From Corynebacterium uropygiale (GTDB taxonomy: Bacteria > Actinomycetota > Actinomycetes > Mycobacteriales > Mycobacteriaceae), in the NCBI RefSeq assembly GCF_021568315.1, contig NZ_JAKGSI010000003.1, positions 124,001 to 188,000 of the forward strand: a stretch of 64,000 nucleotides of DNA, in the 5' to 3' direction. The number at the start of each line of letters is the position of its first letter. Within the stretch, counting starts at the first letter, position 1. Under the pieces are notes generated by a model. The model was given only the letters and a program-made list of their open reading frames with translations, made no database searches and was not told the origin of the DNA. A program made the translations under genes and the position numbers. Positions 34,302-44,088 of this stretch are shown piece after piece.

Positions 34302-35540
34302 CTAGGGTCTGCTCTCCCGGACGCTCTCCCGCACGCGGGTGGGAAGCTGGAGGGTCCCGCGCCACGCGAAGGCCCACACCGCCCCGAGAATCGCCAGCGC
34401 CCCGCAGCTGATCACGCCGACGCTCAGCGAGGCCGCCGCGATGAGCGCCGAGATGACGGAGGGGCCGCCCAGCTGGCCTCCGGTATTGAAGAGAGCCCAC
34501 ACGCCGAGGAACTTCGCCCGCCCCTGGGCGGGGGAGAGGTCCGCGCCGATCGTCATGTTGATTCCCGTGCCGAGCCCATTGCCCAGCGCCATGACGAGCA
34601 TCGCGATCCAGAGGCCGGGGGACGTGGGGATCGCGACCATGAGGAGGAACCCCGCGCCAAAGATGCCGAGGCAGGTGGTGAGCGTCGTGACCCGTCCCAT
34701 GGAGTCCTTAATATAAGCGCCCGGGACCATGAGACAGAGCTCCACCGCCGAACCCAGCGCGATAACCAGGGAAATCTCCGAGTTGTGCAAACCCAGGCTG
34801 AGCCCCCAGAGCTGCACCACCACCGGCATCGCGGAGCGGGCGAGCCCCAGCGTGACGATGCTCAGCCCCGCCAGCACGACGGCCTTCCAGCGCACCGGCA
34901 GCTCGCGCAGGGAGGGGCTGGGCTCCGCGGCGGGAGCCTCCGGTGATGCCGGCGCGGTGCGGGAGGGGGTGGCCACGGCGTCGTCGAGGGCGCGGGCGGC
35001 CGGCAGGCGGAGGACGCCAATCGCGAGCAGGGCGCACAGGGCGGAGAGGACAAAGACCGACCACACCGGGAAAAAGAGCAGGAGACCGGCAGAAAGCAGG
35101 GGCCCCAGGAGGTTGCCGACGCGCATCGTGCCGCCGAGAGCCGTCATCCCGCGGCCGAGGCTCTCGCGGGGCAGGACCGTGGCCACGAATGCCTGCCGCG
35201 CGAGGTTCCACATGTCCTGGATGGGCGCGCGGAGCATGAGGCTCAGCGCGTAGAGGGGGAGGGAATGGATCACGAGCGCCAGGACCGTCACGCCTGTGAC
35301 CAGCACGGCGGCCAGGGAGGCGACGGTCATGGCGCGGGCATCACCGACCCGGTCAATGAACTGCCCGGCAGGGATGGTGCACGCGAGAGAGGTGATCCCC
35401 ATGAACGCGACGATCCCCGCGGCCATCGGCTGGGTCGCACCCACCTGGAGCCCGGCGATGATGAGGACCGGGGTTGTGGTTCCGATCGCAATCGCGAAGA
35501 GAAGTGCGGGAATGATCACCGGCCACAGGATTTTTTTCAT
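34302..35540 (-). CDS. MFS transporter
   Basis: A 412-aa, 12-helix major facilitator. Motif A-like PAGQFIDRVGDARAM lies after helix 2; the central loop (about residues 190-215) is Pro/Ala/Ser rich. The second half begins ERWKAVVLAGLSIVTLGLARSAMPVVV-like. The substrate is unknown; an export role is the usual guess. A TATAAAAT sequence precedes the start ATG at 35540, within the about 35 bases shared with a divergent small ORF. Confidence 0.85.
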   Translation of the reverse strand: MKKILWPVIIPALLFAIAIGTTTPVLIIAGLQVGATQPMAAGIVAFMGITSLACTIPAGQFIDRVGDARAMTVASLAAVLVTGVTVLALVIHSLPLYALSLMLRAPIQDMWNLARQAFVATVLPRESLGRGMTALGGTMRVGNLLGPLLSAGLLLFFPVWSVFVLSALCALLAIGVLRLPAARALDDAVATPSRTAPASPEAPAAEPSPSLRELPVRWKAVVLAGLSIVTLGLARSAMPVVVQLWGLSLGLHNSEISLVIALGSAVELCLMVPGAYIKDSMGRVTTLTTCLGIFGAGFLLMVAIPTSPGLWIAMLVMALGNGLGTGINMTIGADLSPAQGRAKFLGVWALFNTGGQLGGPSVISALIAAASLSVGVISCGALAILGAVWAFAWRGTLQLPTRVRESVRESRP

Positions 35541-35574
35541 GGTTCAAGTATTTTATAGAAGCCGGTGAGGGGCT

Positions 35575-35691
35575 ATGCTCAAGGGCATGTTCGCAGATAT
35601 CTTTTCTTCTCTTTCCAACTCTGACCTGTCCAGCGTGTTCGACCTGCTCGGCTACCTGCCGGGCCTCCTCCCCGCGGGGATCGGCGCCTAA
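35575..35691 (+). CDS. Small ORF, 38 aa, amphipathic peptide
   Basis: An ORF of 38 codons from ATG 35575 (34 codons from ATG 35587) to TAA 35689-35691. The peptide has FADIFSSLSNSDLSSVF and a hydrophobic LLGYLPGLLPAGIGA end, giving an amphipathic helix followed by a hydrophobic tail. GTGAGGGG precedes the first ATG and a TATTTTATA promoter element lies about 20 bases upstream. Size and composition resemble the tiny corynebacterial PorA/PorH-type or toxin-like peptides, but there is no motif match I can name. Confidence 0.45.
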   Translation: MLKGMFADIFSSLSNSDLSSVFDLLGYLPGLLPAGIGA

Positions 35692-35707
35692 CACAGCGCC
35701 TAACACA
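35684..35707. repeat. 12-bp tandem duplication at the small ORF stop
   Basis: GCGCCTAACACA occurs twice without a gap (35684-35695, 35696-35707). The first copy contains the stop codon of the small ORF, so the stop context is duplicated. Confidence 0.9.
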
Positions 35708-35719
35708 GCTCCGCGATGA

Positions 35720-37177
<1,458 letters not shown>

Positions 37178-37193
37178 GGACCGCTGAGGTCCC

Positions 37194-37232
37194 GGCAGGA
37201 GGGGCGGGGCCGGTCGTGTCGCTCCTCCCGCC
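37194..37232 (+). terminator. Possible guaB1 terminator
   Basis: GGCAGGAGGGGC (37194-37205) pairs with GCTCCTCCCGCC (37221-37232), 12 bp with one mismatch and one G-T. No U-tract. Confidence 0.5.
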
Positions 37233-37310
37233 GCCGCCGGCGAGGGGCGCGTCCCCGCGGGATGAATGTTTGGATCAAAAATAATCCGCCCCGGTTGCTA
37301 TCATGTGAGC

Positions 37311-40300
37311 ATGTCACGATTCACCCCGCTCAACTGGCCAGTCCTTCGCCAGTTGCGCGCCCGTGACCCCTTTGGCAGGGGCACCCCCACGCGCTCCCAG
37401 CGTACGGATGCCATCACCGCACGGATCGAGGAAGCCGATCGCGTGGTGAAAAGCGTGTGTCCCTACTGTGCAGTGGGATGCGGACAGCGCGTCTATGTGA
37501 AAGATGAGAAGGTCATCGGGATCGAAGGGGATCCCGATTCTCCGATCTCCCGCGGCCGGCTGTGCCCGAAGGGCTCGGCCTCGGAACAGTTGGTGAACTC
37601 CTCCTCTCGGATCACCACCATCAAGTACCGAGCCCCGGGGGCCACGGAATGGACGGAGCTCGACCACGATCAGGCGATGGACATGATCGCCGATCGCTTC
37701 ATGGAGGCCCGCCGCAACGGCTGGCAGGACGTCGATAACCAGGGGCGGCGCGTCAATCGCACCATGGGTATCGCCGGCCTCGGCGGGGCGACGCTCGACA
37801 ATGAGGAGAACTACCTCATTAAGAAGCTCTTCACCGCGGCGGGAGCCATTCAGATCGAGAACCAGGCTCGTATATGACACTCCGCCACGGTCCCCAGTTT
37901 GGGGTCCTCGTTTGGCCGCGGCGGCGCGACCCAGCCGCTGCAGGACATGGCGAATGCTGATTGCATCGTCATTCAAGGGTCGAATATGGCCGAGTGCCAC
38001 CCGGTGGGATTCCAGTGGGTGATGGAGGCCAAGAAGCGCGGCGCGCGCATCATCCACGTGGATCCGCGTTTCACCCGGACATCCGCAGTGGCGCACCGGC
38101 ATATCTCCATCCGCGGTGGTACCGACGTCGTGCTGCTCGGCGCGCTCATCCGCTATGTCATTGAGAATGACAAGTGGTTCCACGAGTACGTCCGCGCATA
38201 CACGAATGCCTCCGTCATCATCTCGGAGGACTATCAGGACACCGAAGACCTCGATGGCCTCTTCTCCGGCTATGACCCGGAGACCGGCAAGTACGACAAC
38301 GAAAGCTGGGGCTACGAGCGCTCCCACACGGCCGGCGAGGATGCCCCCTCCTGGCACGTCGAGCGCGATGAGACACTCCAGCATCCGCGGACGGTCTTCC
38401 AGATTCTGCGTCGGCACTACCAGCGCTACACCCCGGAGGTCGTGGAGCAGATCTGCGGCATCTCGCCGGAGGACTTCACCTACCTGGCGGAGTCCATCAC
38501 GGAGAACTCCACCCCTGAGCGGACAACCTGCTTCGCCTATGCCCTCGGCTGGACGCAGCACACCCTGGGCGCCCAGTTCATCCGCACGTGCGCGATCCTC
38601 CAGCTGCTGCTGGGCAACATCGGCCGGCCGGGCTCGGGCATCATGGCGCTGCGCGGCCACGCCTCCATTCAGGGCTCGACGGACATCCCCACGCTCTTCC
38701 ACCTCCTCCCGGGCTACCTGCCCATGCCCACGGTGGAGCAGCAGACGTGGGAGCAGTACCTCGATCAGATTGCCTCGGGCGATCAAAAGGGCTTCTGGCA
38801 GCGTCGAGACGCCTACGCGGTGAGCCTCATGAAGGCGTACTGGGGCGACGCCGCCACCCCGGAGAACAACTGGGGCCTTGACTTCATGCCGAGGCTCACC
38901 GGCGCGCACTCGACCTATCACACGCTCCAGGCGATGATGCGCGATGAGGTCGACGGCTACCTTGTCTTTGGCCAGAACCCGGCGGTGGCGCAGTCGCATG
39001 GCCGCCTGCAGAGGCTCGGGCTTTCCCACCTGAAATGGATGGTGGTCCGGGACTTCCAGGACATGGAGACCGCAAGCTTCTGGAAAGATTCGCCGGAGGT
39101 GAAGACCGGCGAGCTCAAGACGGAGGAGATCCAGACCGAGGTCTTCCTCATGCCCGCCGCAACCCACGTCGAGAAGTGCGGGACCTTCACCCAAACCCAA
39201 CGCATGGTGCAGTGGCGCTTCCAGGCGCTGCACCCGCCGGGAGACGCCACGAGCGAGCTGCAGTTCTTCTACGAACTGGGACGCCGCATCAAGGAGAAGG
39301 TGAAGGACTCCACTGACCCGCGGGACTTCCCCCTACAGGCCATGACCTGGGATTATCCCGTGGACGAGCATGGGGATCCCGACGCCGAGGCCGTTCTCCG
39401 CGAGATCAACGGCTACCACCTGAGTGGAGAGAAGGCCGGCCAGCTCCTGGAGAACTTCAACGAGATGAAGGCCGATGGCTCGACGTCCGGCGGATGCTGG
39501 ATCTACGCGGGCGTCTACGCCAACGGGATCAACCATGCGGCGAAGAAGGTTCCTGGCCAGGAGCAAAACGAACTGGCCATGGACTGGGGCTGGGTCTGGC
39601 CCGCGAACCGCCGCCTGCTGTACAACAGGGCCTCGGCGGCGCCGGACGGGCGGCCGTGGTCCGAGCGGAAGAAGTACATCTGGTGGGATAAGGAGGCCCA
39701 GAAGTGGGTCGGCGATGACGTGCCAGACTTCCCGGCGACGCTCCCGCCGGGGCACACGCCCGACCCGGATGCCGTCGGACCGGCGGCACTCGCCGGGGAT
39801 GATGCCTTCATCATGCAGCCGGACGGGAAGGGCTGGCTCTTCGCGCCGACCGGCATGGTGGACGGGCCCATGCCCACCCACTATGAGCCGCACGAGTCGC
39901 CGGTGCCGAATCTGCTGTATCACCAGCAGCAATCGCCGACGCGACTCATCTTCAAGAGCGTGGATAACCTCTCGGCGCCCAATGCCGGTGAACCGGGCTC
40001 CGAGGTCTATCCCTACCTCTTCAACACCTACCGGCTCACCGAGATGTACACCTCCGGCGCGATGACGCGCACCCTGCCCTTCCTCGCGGAGCTACAGCCG
40101 GAGCTCTTCTGCGAGGTGTCCCCCGAGCTCGCCGAGAAACTCGGCCTCGAGCACGGCGGCTGGGCCACCATCATCTCGCCGCGCTCGGCGATCGAGGCGC
40201 GCGTGCTCATCACCGATCGCATCGAGATGCTCACGGTGAATGGCAAGGAGTTCCACCAGATCGGCCTGCCCTATCACTACGGGCAGTCGGACACGGTGGG

Positions 40301-40643
40301 GGAGGTCCACGGCGATAGCCCGAATGACCTCCTCGGCATCACGCTGGACCCCAACGTCAACATCCAGGCCTCCAAGGTCAGCGCCTGTGCAGTGGTGGCG
40401 GGCCGACGCCCCCGCGGCGCCGAGCGCACCGCGCTTGTGCGCGAATACCAGCGCCGGGCAGGGCTCACACCCGATACCGGCAACACGAGGCTCTCCGCCC
40501 CGGAGGAGGCTGCGCAGGCGTCCGAGGCGGGCGTCGGAACCGAGAACCCCGATGCCGCGCACCCGCGCGGGGCGCAGCAGACCCCGGAGACGGAGTCGCA
40601 CCATGTGGAGCCGGGGCCCTCGGATGAGAAGGGAGTGAAGTAG
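37311..40643 (+). CDS. fdhF: Formate dehydrogenase alpha subunit, selenocysteine-containing
   Basis: A 1110-aa molybdopterin/tungstopterin oxidoreductase read through an in-frame TGA at 37875-37877 (selenocysteine 189). The 4Fe-4S motif is at C50, C53, C57 and C85 (VCPYCAVGCG, RLCPKG). The Sec context, NQARI-U-HSATVPSLG then FGRGG, is the classic formate dehydrogenase active site; the His after Sec is the catalytic partner. The C-terminal part holds the aspartate-decarboxylase-like molydopterin-binding domain (FHQIGLPYHYGQ). There is no twin-arginine signal, so the protein should stay in the cytoplasm. A 60-residue low-complexity tail follows the domain. It opens the operon fdhF-Fe-S-nrfD; the start ATG has TATCAT six bases upstream. 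Confidence 0.95.
37875..37920 (+). promoter_or_regulatory. SECIS-like hairpin behind the UGA
   Basis: The UGA at 37875-37877 is followed by a hairpin: GG (37889-37890), unpaired T (37891), CCCC (37892-37895), loop AGTTT, GGGG (37901-37904), unpaired T, CC (37906-37907). The bulged U one step below the apical stem and a G in the loop recall the SelB-binding features of the E. coli fdhF SECIS. Spacing of 11 bases from the UGA is in the bacterial range. Confidence 0.7.
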
Positions 40644-40645
40644 TC

Positions 40646-41746
40646 GTGGCGTTCAGCGCGATGGAGTCCTCGAACCGGCCCACCTATGATCCGCGGCAGC
40701 GGAAGGCCTTCTTCACCGACACCTCGGTGTGCATCGGGTGCAAGGCCTGCGAGGTGGCGTGCAAGGAATGGAACCGCAACCCTGAGGACGGCTACCAGCT
40801 CACCGGCATGTCCTACGACAACACCGGCACCCTCTCCGCGAACACGTGGCGGCACGTAGCCTTCGTCGAGCAAACCGAGGAGCGCATCGAGCAGGCGCGC
40901 GAATCTGGGCGCAGGCTCATCGGCCTCGGGATGCCGAGCATGCCCGGCAGCAGCAGCGGCGGTGTCGACGGGGCAGAGCCCGGCGCGGTGGACACCACCC
41001 CGCCCGACACTCCCGACTTCCGCTGGTTGATGGCCTCTGACGTGTGCAAACACTGCACGAACGCCGGATGCCTCGACGTCTGCCCCACGGGTGCCCTCTT
41101 CCGCACGGAGTTCGGGACAGTGGTGGTGCAGCCGGACGTGTGCAACGGCTGCGGAACGTGCGTGGCTGGGTGCCCCTTCGGCGTGATCGAGCGGCGCTCG
41201 GACGGCGTCGTGAAGCTGCGGGAGGATCACGGTCGCTTTGGCGAGCGGGATTGGGACGCGCCCCTCGAGGACACCCGCCAATCCTTCGATATTCGACGGC
41301 TCCTCCCGCGCCGCCAGCCCAAAGGCGCGGACTACACACCCGGCGAGCGGGCGCCCATCCCGGACATTGGGGTCGCCCGGAAGTGCACCATGTGCTATGA
41401 CCGCCTCAAGGCGGGGGAGCAGCCGGCGTGCGCGAAGACGTGCCCCACCGAGTCCATTCAGTTCGGAACGCGTGAGGAGATGCTGGCGCGGGCGCGGGCG
41501 CGCGTCGCGGAGCTACACGCCCAGGGGCTCACTGAGGCCCGGCTCTACGGCGCCAACGACGACGATGGTGTGGGCGGAACCGGATCGATCTTCCTGCTCC
41601 TCGATGAGCCGGAGGTCTACGGCCTGCCGCCGGACCCGCATGTCCCGACCCGCGATCTTCCCGAGATGGCGAAAAAGGCGACGCTCGCCGCCGCGGGGAT
41701 GATCGGTGCCGTCGCAGCATCCTTCCTGCTAGGAGGACGGAAATGA
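40646..41746 (+). CDS. Formate dehydrogenase iron-sulfur subunit
   Basis: A 366-aa four-cluster ferredoxin-type electron-transfer subunit. Cysteine motifs are CIGCKACEVACKEW, CKHCTNAGCLDVCPTGAL, CNGCGTCVAGCPFGV and CTMCYDRLKAGEQPACAKTCP, the pattern of FdnH/HybA-type proteins, and a Gly/Ser-rich insert lies between the first two. The C-terminus (KKATLAAAGMIGAVAASFLLGG) is a short hydrophobic anchor. GTG 40646 is used, behind GGGAG; an ATG five codons later is possible. Overlaps the nrfD-like gene by ATGA. Confidence 0.93.
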   Translation: MAFSAMESSNRPTYDPRQRKAFFTDTSVCIGCKACEVACKEWNRNPEDGYQLTGMSYDNTGTLSANTWRHVAFVEQTEERIEQARESGRRLIGLGMPSMPGSSSGGVDGAEPGAVDTTPPDTPDFRWLMASDVCKHCTNAGCLDVCPTGALFRTEFGTVVVQPDVCNGCGTCVAGCPFGVIERRSDGVVKLREDHGRFGERDWDAPLEDTRQSFDIRRLLPRRQPKGADYTPGERAPIPDIGVARKCTMCYDRLKAGEQPACAKTCPTESIQFGTREEMLARARARVAELHAQGLTEARLYGANDDDGVGGTGSIFLLLDEPEVYGLPPDPHVPTRDLPEMAKKATLAAAGMIGAVAASFLLGGRK

Positions 41747-42831
41747 CCCAGCCTTTTGATTCCTATCGTCCCCCCGAGGGGGCGCGCCCCCGAACCCGGC
41801 AGGAGCGCCGGGCCGCCCGACGCTCCGGCGATGGCGGCCGCGAGGAAAAGATGGTGCCGAAGGTTCACTTCGACTCCTACTACGGAACCCCCGTGGTCAA
41901 GGCGCCGCCGTGGAAGTCACCGATTGGGATATATCTCTTCCTCGGTGGCGTGGCCGGCGGATCCTCGCTCCTGGCGCTGGGATCCCAAATCAGCGGGAAC
42001 GCGGCCTTGCGTCGCACGGCGCGGCTCGCGGCCTTCGGCGCGGCGGCCTCCGGGTCGCTGGCGCTCATCGCCGACCTCGGGCGGCCCGAGCGAATGCTCA
42101 ACATGTTCCGCGTCTTTAAGCTCTCCTCGCCGATGAACATGGGTTCCTGGATCCTCGGGAGCTTCGGTGGGACGTCGGCGCTGGCTGCGCTCGCTGAGAT
42201 CGACGACCTCACCCAGCACTGGGCGCCCCTTCCGCGGCGGCTGCGAACGCTGCTGCACCGGGTGGTGTCCCCGGCGGCGGGAGTTGCGGCGGGGGCGCTC
42301 GGCGCGCCGCTGGCCGTGTACACTGCGGTGCTCCTGGGGGACACCTCAAACCCCGTGTGGAACGAGGTCAAAGACACCCTGCCCGTCGTGTTCGTCTCCT
42401 CGGCTTCGTTGGCCTCCGCCGGCACCGCGATGGTCTTCACCCCGACGGCCGATGCCGCCCCCGCGCGGTTCCTCGCCCTCGCCGGGGCGAGCGCCGACCT
42501 CTACGCCACGCACCAGATGATGGAGAAGGCCGACCCGGTCATTGAAGAATCCCTCCGCGAGGGACGCTCCGGCACCATGCTGTCCCTCAGCGAGAAGTGC
42601 GTGGCCGCGGGCCTGGTAGGCACCCTTCTGGGGGCGCGTCGCTCCCGGAAGATGGCGGTGGCCTCGGGGCTGGCACTCATGGCGGGCTCGGCGCTCACCC
42701 GCTTCGGGATGCTCTACGCGGGGCTGGACTCCGTGAAGGATCCGCGCTGCGTCATCGAGCCGCAGAAGCGTCGCCTGCGGGCCCGCCAGGACGCCGGTAC
42801 CGTCCACGACAGCATCACGACGGCGCGCTGA
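41743..42831 (+). CDS. NrfD/PsrC-like membrane subunit of formate dehydrogenase
   Basis: A 362-aa protein. A basic, hydrophilic N-terminus of about 55 residues is followed by about eight helices beginning SPIGIYLFLGGVAGGSSLLA, with the LGRPERMLNMFRVFKLSSPMN-type block typical of NrfD quinone-interacting subunits. It replaces the cytochrome b (FdnI) of E. coli FDH-N and probably passes electrons to menaquinone. Coupled to the Fe-S gene by ATGA. A G10 tract lies just after the stop. Confidence 0.88.
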   Translation: MTQPFDSYRPPEGARPRTRQERRAARRSGDGGREEKMVPKVHFDSYYGTPVVKAPPWKSPIGIYLFLGGVAGGSSLLALGSQISGNAALRRTARLAAFGAAASGSLALIADLGRPERMLNMFRVFKLSSPMNMGSWILGSFGGTSALAALAEIDDLTQHWAPLPRRLRTLLHRVVSPAAGVAAGALGAPLAVYTAVLLGDTSNPVWNEVKDTLPVVFVSSASLASAGTAMVFTPTADAAPARFLALAGASADLYATHQMMEKADPVIEESLREGRSGTMLSLSEKCVAAGLVGTLLGARRSRKMAVASGLALMAGSALTRFGMLYAGLDSVKDPRCVIEPQKRRLRARQDAGTVHDSITTAR

Positions 42832-42891
42832 GCGGGGGGGGGGCTCGGGGCGGGCGTCCGGGCGGCTCCGGATGGCCCCGCCTAAACCCGC

Positions 42892-43893
42892 CTAGCCGGA
42901 GACGACCTCGATCGTGGGGGCGCCGTCCTCGGCGGGAAGGAGCTCCCCGATGACGGGGGCGGCCGGAATCTCCCCGGCGAGGAGCAAACCGCCGGAGGTT
43001 TGGGCGTCGGCGAGAAGGAGGAGATCCTCGTCCTTCACGCCCGGGCCGGCGCTCACGTGGGGGCGCACCCAGTCGAGGTTGCGTCGAGAACCCCCAGGGA
43101 TGAAGCCCTCCTCCAGCGCCTGGAGAGCCTCCGCGAGCACCGGCACGGCGCGTCGCTCGACGCGCGCCCGCACGCCAGAGGCCCGGCACATCTTGTACAG
43201 GTGCCCGAGGAGCCCGAAGCCCGTCACATCCGTGGCGGCACGAATCCCCGCGGCGACGGCCTGCGCGGAGGCCTCCCGGTTGAGAGTGGTCATGGTGTCC
43301 ACGGCGGATTGGACAACCTCGCCCGTCTTCTTGTGCCGGTTGTTGAGCAGCCCCACCCCGATCGGCTTGCTCAGGCTGAGGGGCAGGCCGGCCTCGGCGG
43401 CGTCATTGCGCATGAGGTGTGCGGTGTCGACGACGCCCGTCGCCGCCATCCCATAGACGGGCTCCGGTCCCGTGATGGAATGGCCGCCGGTCACGGGGGT
43501 CTCGGCCTCGGTGCAGACGTCGAGCCCGCCACGCAGCACCTCCCGCAGAATGTCGAGGGGGAGGACTTCCCGGGGCCAGGTCACCAGGTTGATCGCGGTG
43601 AGCGGGGTGCCGCCCATGGCGTACACATCGGAGAGGGCATTCGCCGCCGCGATGCGCCCCCAGTCATAGGGGGAGTCCACCATGGGGGTGAAGAAATCCG
43701 CGGTGGAGATGATGGCCGTGGAGCCGCTCAGGCGGATGGCGCAGGCGTCGTCGCCATCATCGAGGCCGACGATCACCCGCGGATCCTTGAGCCCCACGAG
43801 GCCCTGCACCGCGTCCTCGAGCTCGCCCGGTGGAATTTTGCATGCGCACCCGCCGCCGCTGGCGAGGGTGGTGAGACGTGGAGAAGAAGTCAT
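42892..43893 (-). CDS. selD: Selenide, water dikinase
   Basis: A 333-aa SelD that makes selenophosphate from selenide and ATP. The N-terminal catalytic loop is SGGGCACKIPP, with Cys16 or Cys18 and Lys19, so this is the cysteine form and does not itself need selenocysteine. DDACAI, SDVYAMGGTPLTAINL, TGGHSI and ATDVTGFGLLGHL are conserved ATP- and metal-binding blocks. It is transcribed away from tRNA-Sec, convergent with the formate dehydrogenase operon. Confidence 0.97.
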   Translation of the reverse strand: MTSSPRLTTLASGGGCACKIPPGELEDAVQGLVGLKDPRVIVGLDDGDDACAIRLSGSTAIISTADFFTPMVDSPYDWGRIAAANALSDVYAMGGTPLTAINLVTWPREVLPLDILREVLRGGLDVCTEAETPVTGGHSITGPEPVYGMAATGVVDTAHLMRNDAAEAGLPLSLSKPIGVGLLNNRHKKTGEVVQSAVDTMTTLNREASAQAVAAGIRAATDVTGFGLLGHLYKMCRASGVRARVERRAVPVLAEALQALEEGFIPGGSRRNLDWVRPHVSAGPGVKDEDLLLLADAQTSGGLLLAGEIPAAPVIGELLPAEDGAPTIEVVSG

Positions 43894-43966
43894 GAGCTCG
43901 AGCGTAGTCCGTAGATTCTGGGCTGCACCGGCCCTCGCTGCGGAGCGCTTGCTACAGTGAGCCGAT

Positions 43967-44061
43967 GGAGGCGTCTATGTCCTGGTGGGCATCCCGGTCT
44001 TCAAAACCGGTGAGGCCGAGTAGCTCGGCCTGGCGGGTTCGATTCCCGTCCGTCTCCGCCA
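43967..44061 (+). tRNA. selC: tRNA-Sec (anticodon UCA)
   Basis: A 95-nt gene with encoded CCA. The acceptor stem is GGAGGCG with CGTCTCC (one G-T) and discriminator G. The anticodon loop 43999-44005 has TCA at 44001-44003. The long variable arm is GGCCGAG-TAG-CTCGGCC (44014-44030) and the T loop TTCGATT. All features fit bacterial selenocysteine tRNA, and it reads the UGA of fdhF. A possible -10 box TACAGT lies at 43953-43958. selA begins 27 bases after the CCA. Confidence 0.97.
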
Positions 44062-44088
44062 GACGTGCATACAGAAGCGGAGGTCGCC

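Noticed and set aside
37314-39233. 639-codon ORF opposite fdhF
   Set aside because: Antisense shadow of the formate dehydrogenase gene.
37266-40643. fdhF looks like two genes or a pseudogene with a premature stop
   Set aside because: The stop is TGA in the exact formate dehydrogenase selenocysteine context, both halves are in one frame, and selA, selB, selD and tRNA-Sec are adjacent.
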